Shown in pieces: positions 34,412-47,512 of a stretch of 64,000 nt of DNA; position 1 is the stretch's first letter; every line of letters begins with the position of its first letter. The position numbers and the translations under genes were made by a program. Source of the stretch: Daldinia sp. FL1419. Taxonomy: Eukaryota; Ascomycota; Sordariomycetes; Xylariales; Hypoxylaceae. The stretch lies in NCBI GenBank assembly GCA_025201765.1, contig MU623364.1:1-64000 (forward strand). Reading direction: 5' to 3'. The notes beneath the pieces were generated by a model. The model had not been told where the DNA came from and ran no database searches. It was given only the letters and a program-made list of their open reading frames with translations.

Positions 34412-37400
34412 AGCGGTAGTCGCGTTAGTTAGTATTATGGAATAGATCAGGTTATATCATGGCTTAAGGTTATGTTTGTGGTCTAGGACGAATGATATAG
34501 CGACGATGTTCAAAGAGGGTTGTACAAATGCGTGTAGATCACAACGTGGTTGTTAAGATAACTAATAATAACTAATAACTAAGTGATAAAGAACATTATT
34601 ACGTAGCTCAGGCTACCTAGGGTCCCCCCCATATTACCTAATACTACCTAATACTGGACAAGTTTAGGCCAGTCATTCACTAACATACCTACCTCATTCC
34701 GCATACCTACCTCCTAACCTAGGTACCTAGGTACCTACGCCACGGTAGTACAAAGCTTCCATGCGATGCAGTAACTACTAATGACTTATACAGCGTCTTC
34801 CGCAGTAGGTAGTCTCCCTTTAATCTTTTAAATACCTCCTGCCCCTATGCCTTGCTCCTACCTAATATAATATTCATCGCCTATAAACTCATTCCATCAT
34901 CAATCACGAGTTGGATGACGAATGATTAAGTGACGGATGCCTTGTTACACGCCATTGGCTCATTATTGATTGCTAACTACAATATTCTGGCCTAACGCAC
35001 GCATGCATATAACTGTCATTCACTGACAAAAAAAATAAAAAATAAAAAAATAATAATAAGTTTCTTATCATGCATCCGATGTCGAGGGACGATCCAAGCA
35101 TGATATCATCGTCATCTCCTAATGATCTTTAGAGAATTCACTCTCCGAAGAGCGTCCCGGGCTTTCTATCTCCGAACCCTTGGTCTCGAAAAGTCACGAA
35201 CGAAACGCCCAATCCCAAGTGGCAAGCCAATAGAGATTGTATCGTGTCATTCACGTCGTTCATATTACCAATTTGTTCAACGTTGATGGTAATATAGTAT
35301 ACTAACGTGGTGAGATGGGAAGTGGTGAGGTCATGCGCAACCAGCAATTGGGTTGTCATTCGTGTGATCCTTACTCGCCGCCGCCGCCACCACCACCACC
35401 ACCACGACTATTTTGCCCGCCTGGATGGTTACGTCTCTGATCCCGTTCATGTTGCTAATGAGAAATAAGCTAAACGTCTCCCACTTAACGCTTCCAACTG
35501 CCCGAGCTGAAAAGCGGCCCGAGGGATCAAGGGAATGGAACGTACGGCATTACGTCTAGCCTCTTTAATGGAGGACCGTGTGTAACTAGCGAGGTTCTAG
35601 TCAGCCAACATCATCAAGTGACTGGACACATTTCGTACGCGAATAATACGCATGCCATGGTAAAGGCGGCTGCGGGTGCCATGATAGTCTTTTCCGATCA
35701 ATTGGGAATTATATTAGCGCATCTTCCACGGTCGAAAATAAAATAAAAAAAAAAACCAAAAAAAACCAAGATTATAATATTATAATTACATACCCGTGGC
35801 GTAAGATTGCCTCTAGATGCCATATCTATTTTTCTTGGGACGTATATTTCTACATGTGTATAATCCCGGGTGGATTCGGTTACGAACATCCGTGGATCAA
35901 CGAGTCCCCTCTCTTTCTCTTCTGCTAGGTATGTAAAGGAGATGATGATGCAGTTAGCTGCCAAATGCAGTGGGTGATTTGCTGTTTTCGATGCAGTGTG
36001 AAGAGCTGAAAGTTGTCGGCTATTGAGAGATTAAACTTTAAAGATGGTAAAACGTGTAAGCGAACCTTCTTTTTGGGTCACTTGCCAATTGTCGATCAGA
36101 ACATAAATGCAAACTTATTAAGAATCGTACGATAATTAAAGAATTGTTCGCGCTTAACTTTAATCCACTTATACAATTATGTAGGTAACCTTAGGTATTT
36201 ACCAGTTACCAATTACAATCTATCTCTTATTCTATGCCACAACAACAATGCTTATCATGACTTACACATTAATCTACACTCATGTTATTTTATTGACTTT
36301 TATTTTTATTTTTTTTTTTTTTTGGATGAAAAAAACCTAGTGGGGGCACCAACCTAATTTTTGATTAAACAGGTACATCATATGTTAATCTCTTTGTAGT
36401 TCCATATTGGTAAAACCCGGGCTTTAATTAGCAGTGAGGATTCCGGGAAGAGGGAAATAAGGTAGTATTGGTCGATCCGGGGAAGGATGCATTCGTCACC
36501 AAAGCCATAAAAATAAAACCAATTTATTAGACGACAAATTGCCCGAGAATATATAAGGGTATGCCGTCCACCCCCCCCCCCCCCAACCCCCTAACCCCTT
36601 AACCCCTTACTCTCAATGGGTCGAGTATTTTCGTAAGTCTAGCCCCGTTCCAAGACGTACGGTCGTTACACAAATCCTAACCCCTTTAAACCACTCATTT
36701 TTATACTAAAGCCTCTCTTACGGCGGTAACGAATTATAAAATAAGCCAACATTGATATATGTGAGATTCGTGGGCGGATTGACCAAGAAGGTTCAACGGT
36801 GTCTGCTGTACGTGGCAGTTAACACGCCCTTAAAAGATTTACTCGTCAACCCAAGCGGCAATTCATACCCATACGTAGTAGTTAAGTACTTCAACTTCTC
36901 CTACAAGTTACCGAAGCTCAGCTCGAGGTCTACAGTGCCCCTCATTCGGAAGTATTGTTCTGGTCCAATGGTAGGTATAGCCAAGGTAGTAATGGTTGAT
37001 GCCCGTAAACCCGAATCGCTCCGAACTAGGTTTCATGGAAAGTAGGGGTCCTATGCACTCATGACGACTGAGTTGGTAATTTCAGGGTAGCCAGGACCAA
37101 GGTAGCATCTCATGCAGTGTAGTGACATACGCGGCCGTGCTACATTACACAGCTTGTATTTCTGCTTGTGGTGATTTTTTTTAATTTCTTTTTGAGGGCC
37201 AGGCTTTTCGCTATTCACATGTGTATAGAGCTTTGCGAGTCTTAAGTATACGACCAAGGTCATCTGTTATGACATTGTCAGCGGCAGTCACCTCCGTCTA
37301 GGTACGGCTTCTTATATTTGACACAGTGATACCGCCCGCACATGCTTGGCCCGACCGTGGTGTTCCTCAACCCGCCTATCTATACTCCCTAATTGGTATA

Positions 37401-40400
37401 TGGCCCGTCTGCCACGCCTTGGCCCCGGTAAATCGACAGAGACCTAACATTCAACGTTGCGTAATCATGTGCCTCGTCTGCCGAATAGGAGATCAAGCCA
37501 TATCATCGAGAGCAGTGACAGGTGTGTTTAGTCATGGCATTGGCGGCTAAGACTATGCCATAAGCCCAGGTAACGTATTCGGCACAAGAGAAATCGGCGA
37601 ATTGAGCCCTAGCATGAATGTTCTATCTAAGAGAACCATCCTAGAAATATTTTCTTGTCAGGCAGGAACAGAATGTAACATTAAAACAAGGCTGGCAACG
37701 TCTCCCGCTTGACCCTCAAAGCGGACTCACGAAGCGGCCGTCCGGACCACTGGTCCGAATATGCTGCAGAGCCAGTTCCTATACCAACCTTTAGTTATAG
37801 AGACCCTGTCCGCGGGTAGTATATGCATATGAAGTAGCATCTATCGTTGTTTTTCAGCTGACGGTTTTAATTATTAGTCGACTAATGTGGCGATTGATCT
37901 TCCGTCAAAGCGGTCATGCGAACCCAAACGTCTGTGTAGTAAAGCTGAAGGCTCCGTGTGTATCCACAGAGACCCTTTAGAAGAACTGATTTGGATCGTG
38001 TGCATCAAGTACCTATCAAAAAGGCAGCTTTGTTGCAGTTCGAGGTTATTCTCCGCCTTGATTCACACACGCTACTGTCTAATACATCAGCAACACGGGA
38101 TAACAGGTCAATCTAACTGCTCACCATGTTGCATAGGCATTTTTGGTAACGTTCGGAGATATCTATCCAATCCGGACAGCATAATATGCGAAATCGGACG
38201 GCCCATTAGGCCCAAATACCATATTGCTCAACTTGCGGGTGTTAGGTAGGTAGGTACCTAAGACAAGGAGGGGAATAAGGCGGCAATCAGTATGCTACAT
38301 AGATCAATTAGTATAGACCCGAAGCGATGGGTAATAATTTCCTTTGCCCAAACATCCCGTATCACGACGTCAGTTTTCAGCTACCCGGGGTTTCTAGAAT
38401 CGAGCCTGATATTTCGTAGGTCGTACTGATTGTAGCCGCCCCAACGAGGAGACGTTCCGACGAGTTGGTCTTACTGTACCTTGTAAAGCGTCTGAAAGGA
38501 GCTACCGACATTTCAGCCAACTGTCTCGTTACACGAATAGATTTAGCTAGATACTCACAGCCGGCTTGCCTAGTTTGAATATCCAGCACACAAAATACAC
38601 GATTGGAGTAGTTCATCGAAGCCATCTGCGAAACACCCTTCTTCATCTGGACGTAACAGCGTCTGACTATGCAGGATATGTGATCTCCTATCATCTAGGA
38701 ATGTCGTGAAGAAGATGGATGGGTAATCCCAGGCCCTTATACTACATCTTGGCCGGGGATAAGGTTAGTACAGTAGCATTGTGTTAACGAGAAAGGGAAT
38801 ATCTCCGTATAGATATCAAACCGTTGAGACAGGAACGAAGTCACGTTCTGGGGTTGACAGCCTAATCAATGTAGATGTAGTTGCCGCGCCTTGCTCTGCT
38901 TAACTATTAGCTGTAGCCATATGAAGTTGCCATGTAAATTCTACCAACCAACACAAGTGGCAGCTCCACAGTGCTGCGGGCTCTGTTGCATTGGGCATAG
39001 GTGGGATAGATCGTTCCCGGAAAGCTGGGCTTCCTTGTACCTAGATTACCATCATATAGGTAAGCACTATACGTTCTCTTTCATTTCCCAACTAGCGATC
39101 AATTCGGATACGAAAGGCCTGGTTTTCTAAGTATCGTAAAGCCGAAAGAAGAAGAGCTTCGAAGCTAGCCGGGAGACATCTGAGCCCAAGCGAATGTTTC
39201 TGGGTTAAGCGGGACTGTCGTTATGTCACACTTATGAGTTCTGATGTTGTGAATTACACCAGATTTACTGGTGGTATGCAGTCTCATTCTTACTGCTGCT
39301 AAGTGGCATCTATTAAGTGTCACGAGACTATGATAACATATTCTGACGTGATTGGAATTCGAGTGGCCCATGTACTGTTAAACGTGTTAGTGGTGTATAT
39401 TGGTAGCTGTCGTATAGTAATGCAATCTAGCCCGAAATACTGTAAGGGCTTATGGCAAACAAAATAGTGAAGCAAGGAAACACAAACGCTTGTACTAATG
39501 GGGCTACATACAAGCTACCTAGGCGAGAATCTTGCTCAGAAAATGCATGTTCTAGGTTTACCCTGTGGTGTGTGTTCGACGGAGAGAAGCAGGCTATCTT
39601 GGCTGTGGGGCCCGTTTATTACAAGGATAGGTTGACGAACTCTGGGTCAATATTGCACGTTGCACATCAGGTCTTGATTCAAAAAGCCATATCTAATATG
39701 AAAGGGTGTGAAAAATAATGTAGGAGACCTGATATAATAGAGTACACGACATAATCCAATGCAGTGTAGGTTGGCGGCGGCCAATTCAAAATGCATATAA
39801 TCATTTAGTTAGGGAAATAAACGAAAGAACTGCATGGTGAAAAAAGGATAAAAACGAAAAGAAGAGCCTCAAGGGTGGGGAATACAGATTCCGTGGGTTG
39901 GGGGTTATATGATCATCAAAAAAATTATACTATGCAAACGGAAGGAGGCTCTGCGGTTTTGAAATTGTTAAAAGTACTAATTATGGCTAAGTACCTAGGT
40001 ACCTAATGTAGGTTAAGGTACCTACCTAATGGGATACATGTACAATACGGATCCGTATGTAGGTAGGTACATCCTACATAGTAGGTAAGTGGGTACGTAC
40101 CTGCCTACTAACCTTAGTACTAACCTTAGTACTAACCTGCTTACATCCTTCTAGGCCTTCTAAAGGTTAGGTACCCCGTATTCTATTGTACATACAAGCC
40201 TCCCCCCCCTTAGCCCGCTACTTTAGAACTAGATATAATCATCAATTCTTTCTATAATGAAAGTGGTTGGTAACCATGGACAGAGCCTCATCACTATACA
40301 ATCTCATATCCCTAATGTTCTATCTAACTCATACCCAGTACCCGTCACGGCCGAAATGGCCTGCTTATTACCAGGTCCTCCCTAGTACATAACTGTACAT

Positions 40401-40718
40401 AGGAATTGCAATAAGGCTGCTTTTACCATTCTAACCCACACCGGTGTATGAGGTGCTCCTCGGCCATGCAGGCATTAATTAATACGCCTTGCCATAGATG
40501 CAGTGCAGAGACTAGAAAATGAGGCTCTGCAAGGGGACAGGGGAATAAACATTGAAATATGGAGCTTCCCGGATGTGTTATTCGGTGCCAGAGCCCGGCC
40601 TTAACTTCTTCTCTCCTCAAAACCTGCTATGTGCTACTAGCCTTCATTCGTCTCATTCGCATCCAGTCTCGCTACTCGCTTTTCACATGAGTTTGTTTGC
40701 TCGGCTTGTCCAAAACAG
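34412..40718. other. 6.3-kb gene-free region
   Basis: The longest gap in the window. I find no frame with a domain and no spliceable exon series. Contents: ACCTAGGTA clusters at 34700-34740, 38245-38265 and 39990-40100; A/AT-rich runs at 35027-35060 and 35738-35770; a CCGCCACCACCAC repeat (35378-35408); a T run (36303-36323); and a C tract (36571-36585) followed by CCCCTAACCCCTTAACCCCTTA (36590-36610). A TAACCTTAGTAC repeat lies at about 40108-40137. Open frames at 36752-37045, 37887-38249, 38377-38694 (minus) and 39452-39718 look random. Confidence 0.5.
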
Positions 40719-42831
40719 ATGTGGACGTCAGGGAACCTATTAACGCTACCACCAAGAACAGTGTCGAAACTACAACGGTTACCTTATGAAATAATGTCTT
40801 ACGTCGTGAAATATCTAGAAATAGCCGAGATATTTGATCTAGCTCTAACATGCCACCACTTTCAGTACCTGGTAAGAGAGGAGAGGTTTTGCAGAGCTAT
40901 CATAACTGTGAGTAGTCATACCGAGCTCGCCAGTTCGTGGCAAGCGAAGCCACGCACGAATTGCTGACCACTCCACAAAGGCTCAGGCCTCCCACACAGC
41001 CGAAGCTCAAGAGGCACAGCGAAGTGGCCACTACTCACGTGCTCTACGTCGAGTTGCAAAAAGACACCAAGCACTCGCACGAGCGTCACCATATGTGGTG
41101 GGTATCGTTGGCTTCGCCGACTCTTATGAATATATCCAAGGAACACTGTGTTATATTATAGAGAACAGGCCCCAGCGCTGGCTACGGATCCTCGACCTTC
41201 ACAGCTCGGCCAGCTACGAGCTCGTTATAGATATTCCGACTCTAGTTCATGAGGCTGTGCCAAGGTCTGCGAAAAGTCGTAAATATAAGTTCCGGGTCTT
41301 ATATCATGCGGATGGCATTACTTCGTGCCTATTTTCCTTTGCGTTACCAAATACGGAAAATTGGCTTTTGGTCTTTAAAGCCGATGAACAGCTAATCATA
41401 GCCGCATACCAACTAGATTCTGCAGCTAAAATATTCGTACGAAATAATAAAGATTATCTTTATTTCGGGACACATTCAGAGGATGGGGCAGATGGATTTA
41501 GAAAATGGGTCCTCACGGGTTACGATATAAAAAAGTGTACATGGTTCTCTCAGAAAATGCACTTGACAGACGTGGTCGGTTACGACGTCGGCTCTACCGT
41601 CTGCTTCGAAATTATAGACGACCATTTTTACGGTCTTTCCAACCAGACTGATTTTGAAATTAGGGAAACGGATTGGAACTCATACTATCATTGCTTTCGC
41701 TTTCCTCTCCATGATCCAAGTGTCAAAAACAAGCAAATCATGAAAACAGAGGATAGTTGGAGAAGACAGCATGCCGAAGGCCCTATAGATGACAGATGGA
41801 GTTTCCTCAAATTGGAGAAAGATGAAGCCTCAGGAATCATAAATATTGTCGAGTCACGAAAAGAATGGCTCACCAACAAGAGCGGTAGCCTACGAACTTA
41901 TTATATTACACAAGTAACATTCGGTTCGGATTCAGGGGTTGACAGCAACGGCGTATCCCCAGCTGCCGAGGGCAACCCAACAGTAGGACGATCAACTAGG
42001 TCCGTTGCATATCTGGACAAACCGCATGGTTCGGATTTACGGTTTCGTTCCCCCGAAAATGTACATCATGGGGATGATAGCTCGATGGCGCTCGTGTTTA
42101 CACGAAGTCAGACTCACCTACGTGCCTATCAACGGTGCTGTAGCACGTATATGGATTTGGTTGACGATGTATCCTCTAGCGGACTATCAGGCTCACGAAA
42201 TTTACGCCTAAGGAGTGGTTTTAGGAAATCACGGGCGTATTGGCCCCCCTGTGGGCACTTGGAATATGAGTTGGAACCGAAGTTAGAGCCCAACGAGGAA
42301 CCGATGGGCCCCTATCAACCTAACGAGGTTTATTTTTGGCCTCCTAAACAAGACGGACCGACCCGGAGTCCCTTTTTAAAAAATATCTATGAGATACTGA
42401 ATCCTCCTGGGTATCGAGGCGGAATTACCGCTACCAGTGATGAGCGTTCAGTAGTTTATGCAACAGGGGAGGATACGAATGGCCTAAAAATTTTGGTTTA
42501 TCTTAGCTTCGATCCAGCGGCCAGGCTTACAGGAATGTTGCGCGAAAAATATTTGTTGGGCGAGCAAGATACGTCGAGCTTACCGAGTAACAAGATAAAA
42601 GGGGGTTGTCACAATTTTGAAGCGGGAACAAGCCGAATTAAGCAACACTCTGTGGGTGAAGGCAAGTTAATTGGTGACTTCTCCCGCCAAAATTTGCCTT
42701 CATACGTTACAGATGCATCGGCCATGTACACAGCATTAATACCACCTACCGAAGGGAAGACACCATGGGCTTGGGTCGAAAAACCTATGTATCAGAGCCT
42801 TCCAGGAAAACCTTTTACTTTTGCTCACTAA
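40719..42831 (+). CDS. Large F-box protein of a filamentous-fungal family
   Basis: 679 residues; exons 40719-40907 and 40981-42831 (phase-0 intron, GTGAGT ... CACAAAG). An F-box lies at residues about 16-56: TVSKLQRLPYEIMSYVVKYLEIAEIFDLALTCHHF, so it should bind Skp1 in an SCF ubiquitin ligase. After the intron comes AQRSGHYSRALRRVAKRHQAL, which joins directly to PYVVGIVGFADSYEYI; this confirms the splice because other frames break the conservation. The remaining 550 residues are a large all-beta-looking recognition region (ENRPQRWLRILDLH, GFRKWVLTGYDI, GYDVGSTVCFEIIDDHFYGLSNQ, DSWRRQHAEGPIDDRW) that I recognise as conserved among ascomycete F-box proteins. Its target is unknown. The C-terminus (AWVEKPMYQSLPGKPFTFAH) is complete. 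Isolated between two gene-poor stretches. Confidence 0.9.
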
Positions 42832-43788
42832 GACATAAAAAAGGACGAATGCAAGTAACCCCGTTTATGTTTCTGTTACATATAATCATCACCGTGGGTT
42901 GGTTGCATTCGAGATATTTCACATCAGCTAGGCTGTATGGGAAAGGTGAAGCTACTTGCGTAGGTACCTATATAATGGACCCTTTGAATTCCGGAGATAA
43001 ATAGCAATAGATAGTTGGCGGACAAAAAGTGTCACACCATAATTTAAATGTCAGCACTAATTCTAGATAGACTGGGCGAAGCCCTCCCTCATCGTGAAGT
43101 ACTTAACTATTAGCTATTTTCTCCTCAAACTACGAGACCTACATGTTAGGTATCGCATGTCTGGGCAATTACTTCCCCTTTCGTATGCATTATTATATCC
43201 TATTCTCTGGATACCCCTCTAGGCTATGCAGGCCCTCTCTATTGGACCCGTGAACTGGACCCTTGTCGATTGCATATCACTTCGCCCTGCTACAGTGGGA
43301 GAGAATAATTAATGCTACCTCTTTTCTATTTCTTCACTTATTAGGCGATCTAGCCCCCATTCATTACCACCTGATATAACTTTGCGAGGTATATCATGCG
43401 ACTACTCGGGCTATCACCTCCGATAATAGGCCCATATAATAGCCTTCTTCAACCGTAGGCTGGCTTTGGCATACATTCGCGGGGCCTATATGTAGGCCAG
43501 GTCAAATAGTCCGTCACATCAATACACAGGTATACAGCTAACTCCATAATTGGAGGGGATAAGCGGATATCTGATAGATCACCTCGAATTCTTTTGGGAT
43601 ACCAGCGGCTACTCCCGAGCCACTCACATCGAATAGAATGGGATATCATATAAGACTAGAGTATCAAAATACCATCTTCTATTACTAGAGCTCGACAAGC
43701 TCACTAAAACTTTTTACTCCTCAACCCTTTTGCCAGACTATTATAAGCAGCCTCTTTAACTGGGGTTTTCTCTTCATTCCTAATCAAT

Positions 43789-44224
43789 ATGCCGTTTTTC
43801 GGAGTACCGCACATGGTACCATTCGGAGAATTTGATGGCTACATATGTTTTCCTCCGAGACGCAACGTGCCAATATTATCGGAACCAATACCATACACCC
43901 CCAACATGTAAAGTCTTCAGAGGAGGATATACGGACTGGTCTAATCTACGTGCATTGGTACAGTGATCCAACATGTCTTTTCGTGGAGGTAGATTTTGAG
44001 CCGAAAAGTGCAGTATGATGCATAAGATGTTACTCGTCGATTTACGTGAACACAAATATACGGTGGTCGAGCTCGATACGTTGACCCCTATTCCCGCGGA
44101 GAAACTTGATAAGAAACTACAACCGGGAAAGGTAATGCAAAAACACTTCAGCATGCAGAAGAAGTGCATAAGCCGAAACTCGAAAGGGGAAGCACCGAGT
44201 GTAGTCGTAAAAAGAATAAAATAA
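43789..44224 (+). CDS. Doubtful two-exon small gene (109 residues)
   Basis: Splicing 43789-43907 to 44014-44224 joins two short frames into one. The first gives MPFFGVPHMVPFGEFDGYI and a proline-rich stretch; the second gives MMHKMLLVDLREHKYTVVEL and a Lys-rich end. The intron has a GTAAAG donor, a TCTAATCT branch-like site and a TGCAG acceptor. TTATAAG, a TATA-like element, lies about 48 nt before the ATG. No signal peptide or known domain. It could equally be chance; transcript evidence would decide. Confidence 0.22.
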
Positions 44225-46118
44225 TAATAATAATAAAAAAGACTTAAGACCGGGCCCCAACTATCATACTCCTTACTCATCCCCCAATTTCAACTAAACC
44301 ATCACAATACTACCTGTTAAATTAGTCGTATCCTCTCATTATTTAGTATATGTAGACTCAAAACATTTCAATCCAAGGCCTCATGGGCTTCTGATATCCC
44401 TTTGAACCACCTAGTACCTAGACGTTGTGTGTGGTCTACGATTATAGTTACCATGCGGCTAAGGCACATAAGCGGCTCAAGGGCACTAGAGGTAAGCTAG
44501 ACCGTCTCCGGTACTGCTTCACGTGCTATATTGACTGTGATAATAGAGATATTAGGCATAAACGTGTCTTCATGGCCAGATCTAAGCTAGATCTCGATGC
44601 ATGCAAAGCATTATATAGTACCTAGATCTTAGACGACCAACCAATAGAAGATTGAACATCCCGAGAGATCGAACTATTCGCTAACGCCTTCCCCCCGAGC
44701 TAAGCCTCCGATGTAAGTACCTACCCTATTAACTACTACCTAATCGTACTGGTTACTCATCGAGAAGACAAAACTGACCAGACTGACCCCTGTTCAACTA
44801 GACGGTCATTGACACACTAGGTCGAGAAGTGGTATACATTTCACCGGGACGGGATCATCGCCATTTGAGATCGATCAGGTACATCGCAAGTGGCAAGTAA
44901 GCAGCCATTGTGGACCCATAAGGCGTGTCTCCGTATAGGATCACAGAGCATATCAGGAGATGCCCCTAGACCCGAGAAATGCACACGAGAGGGGTCGTAC
45001 CTAGCAGCATATGCAAGACATATACCACACGAATCCTCCCTTCGAATGAAAATATTCAACGACGCTATCAGGCTCGGGGCGGGTCTCGGAATTACCCTCT
45101 TGGGCACTATCGACCAAGCGTACGAAACAGGCATTGAGATCAGAACATCGAAATCTGGAAAGAGACAAGGCCCAAACCACGGCCGCCTGAGACTCCTCGG
45201 ACCCCGGCCAATGTTGTTCAGCAATGGCCACCAGCATCGGTGCCTAGTTAGGCTGAAGCAAACCCATTTCCAAGACGCGGTAGGCCGCGCCTCACACTGA
45301 CCTGACAACAATGCTCTACTTAATTCATATCCATCCAGCGAGAGTTGAAGTCATTCATAAAACGCTAAGTAGCTATAGGCCATATTTATCTGATTTTTCA
45401 AATATCTTATTGGCTTCCCCCTGAGTCTCTTATTACCCGCTGTGGCGTTAACCTGAGAGATCTAGGTTAGAATATTTCTTAGTTAACGAATTTGGTTATG
45501 ACAGGACTACGCTTACCAACAACAACCATACAAATACTAGACACTTAGGGTAGAAGCCTTAACCCGACTGAATTTCTCTCGAGTTCAAGTATAGTAGGTC
45601 ATCAGGTAACCTTCAACGCCGAAAAGGAGTATTGAGAGAATCACGTGGATGGCTATATATGTATGACTACTGCTTGTGGCACCTAAACTTCCGTTTGTCA
45701 TAGCTCTAGGTACTTTACACCTTCAACGATAAGATGGCCAAACATGCTGACACGGCAAAGAAGAGTTGAGTGTAACACAAACTTTAGGAAACATCCGCCT
45801 CAAAAGTGGGGTGAGGAGACTAACGTTCGACCCTAGGACTTGTATGGCACCTTATGGTTGGAATGACAAGAATGATTGGACAATTCAAGACCCTTAAAAA
45901 CACACTTGATTAGCTCTGATTTGTTCCCATTAACCCAAGTTAGGTTTAGGTCGTGCAGCTCACCACGCGGGTGTACCGCACTCAACAACTAAACTTTTGC
46001 TGGAATACGACTGGAAGAACTACTAAAGTGCGCTAGGTTTCGTACCTAACCATAGCACTGGACCAACTGGGGGAAGACAACTGGGGTTACTCAATATTTT
46101 GCTGCAGGGGAGTTAAGG

Positions 46119-46143
46119 AAAAAAAAAAAAAAAAAAAAAAAAA
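46119..46143. promoter_or_regulatory. Poly(dA:dT) tract upstream of the desaturase
   Basis: Twenty-five consecutive A residues about 200 bp before the start codon, followed by a pyrimidine-rich stretch. Such tracts exclude nucleosomes in fungal promoters; the role here is inferred. Confidence 0.5.
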
Positions 46144-46339
46144 CATCCCTCACTCACCGCAAAATAATATGGGTACACGCAATCCTCTCTCCTTTCCTTA
46201 TCTTATCCCTATGCCACCTTGAGACTGTTGCTCAAGTGCTTTTTGTTTTCTTTTTTTCTTCACACTCTCTTTAATTTCGGAGGAGAGTAATCAGGAAAAT
46301 AATAAAATAGAGGGAAGAAGGGAAATAAATAGGTACATA

Positions 46340-47512
46340 ATGGCACCCCCCTCATCGTCCGCCACCACAACCAGCGCCCCAGAGGCTCCTAAGCTGGAGA
46401 AGACCATCCGCCTCAACGGCAAAGGCGGGGAGAAAGTACAGCAGGATGGATCCGCGGACCTGCAACGGGATCCGGTCGAGGTCAAATATCGCGACTTCTT
46501 TTGGACCTACACCGAAGAGCCTCATCGGACGAGACGCCTAGCCATCATTAAGGCCCATCCCGAAGTCACCAAGCTCTGCGGCCCCGAGCCCCTCACCATC
46601 TACGTCGTCCTCGGCGTCGTCGCCCTCCAGGTCTTCTGCGCCTACACCCTCCGCAACACATCCTTCTTCTCTCTACCTTACTGGCTGCTAGCCTACGTCG
46701 TTGGTGCTACCGCCAACCAGAACTTGTTCATGGCCATCCACGAGATCAGCCATAACCTGGCTTTCCGCTCGCCCACCGCCAACCGCCTCTTCGCCATCGT
46801 AGCGAACCTACCTATCGGCATCCCCTACAGCGCCTCTTTCCGCCCCTACCACCTAACGCACCATAAGTCCCTAGGCGTCGACGGCCTAGACACCGATCTC
46901 CCCACGGCCCTCGAGGCCATCTTCCTCGACTCCATCCTCGGCAAAGCATTCTTCTGCACCTTCCAAATCTTCTTCTACGCCATCCGCCCCATGTGCGTGT
47001 ATGCCGTCCCCTTCACCTGGGTCTCGGCCGTCAACGTCGCCGTCCAAGCCGTCTTCGACATCATAATCCTCCAGACCCTCGGCGTAAACTCCATGTTCTA
47101 CTTCCTGCTCTCGTCCTTCCTAGCCGGCAGCCTGCACCCGCTAGCAGGCCACTTCATCGCCGAGCACTACGTCTACGAGACCGTAACCCCGACCCAGAAG
47201 GACCCCGAGAACCGCGTCCCCGTCCCGGAGACCTACTCGTACTACGGCCCCCTCAACTTCCTCGTCTACAACGTCGGCCTCCACAACGAGCACCACGACT
47301 TCCCCGCCATTCCCTGGTCCAGGCTCCCCGAGCTCAACCGCATCGCCGGCGAGTTCTACTCGGAGCTTCCCCACCACCGCAGCTGGACCTACGTCCTCTG
47401 GCGCTTCATCTTCGACGAGACCGTCGGCATCCGCTGCAGAGTGAAGCGTAAGGAAGGCGGGCGCCTCGTCGGCCAAAAGACCGACTGGAAGAAAAACGAG
47501 CTCGAGGCTTGA
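46340..47512 (+). CDS. dsd1: Sphingolipid delta(4)-desaturase (dihydroceramide desaturase)
   Basis: Introduces the delta-4 double bond into dihydroceramide, en route to glucosylceramide, in the ER membrane using cytochrome b5 electrons. Single exon, 390 residues. An N-terminal DES lipid-desaturase region (VEVKYRDFFWTYTEEPHRTRRLAIIKAHPEV) precedes the membrane domain. The three histidine boxes are present: HEISH (134-138), HLTHH (171-175) and HNEHH (315-319, followed by DFPAIPW). Four or more hydrophobic segments lie between them. The basic C-terminus ends KTDWKKNELEA. Strong bias to C-ending codons suggests high expression. A separate cytochrome b5-domain gene lies at 15223-15574 in this window, but nothing ties the two specifically. 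Confidence 0.96.
   Translation: MAPPSSSATTTSAPEAPKLEKTIRLNGKGGEKVQQDGSADLQRDPVEVKYRDFFWTYTEEPHRTRRLAIIKAHPEVTKLCGPEPLTIYVVLGVVALQVFCAYTLRNTSFFSLPYWLLAYVVGATANQNLFMAIHEISHNLAFRSPTANRLFAIVANLPIGIPYSASFRPYHLTHHKSLGVDGLDTDLPTALEAIFLDSILGKAFFCTFQIFFYAIRPMCVYAVPFTWVSAVNVAVQAVFDIIILQTLGVNSMFYFLLSSFLAGSLHPLAGHFIAEHYVYETVTPTQKDPENRVPVPETYSYYGPLNFLVYNVGLHNEHHDFPAIPWSRLPELNRIAGEFYSELPHHRSWTYVLWRFIFDETVGIRCRVKRKEGGRLVGQKTDWKKNELEA

Larger units (their letters stand above)
42832..46339. other. Gene-poor stretch with promoter of the desaturase at its right end
   Basis: About 3.5 kb. Apart from a doubtful two-exon gene (43789-44224) nothing is recognisable. Opposed open frames at 44841-45311 lie on both strands of a mildly GC-richer block and neither has a known domain. 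An AAT microsatellite is at 44219-44236. A 25-nt A tract (46119-46143) followed by a C/T-rich segment (46180-46275) precedes the desaturase start. Confidence 0.5.

Noticed and set aside
36752..39718. Several 70-120 codon frames in the gene-free region
   Set aside because: Random composition, no domains, no spliceable continuation.
44841..45311. Overlapping 130-156 codon frames on both strands
   Set aside because: Mutual shadows, neither with a recognisable domain or splice support; strand cannot be decided.
46993..47476. Arg/Pro-rich and Val/Glu-rich frames within the desaturase gene
   Set aside because: Shadows of a C-ending-codon gene.
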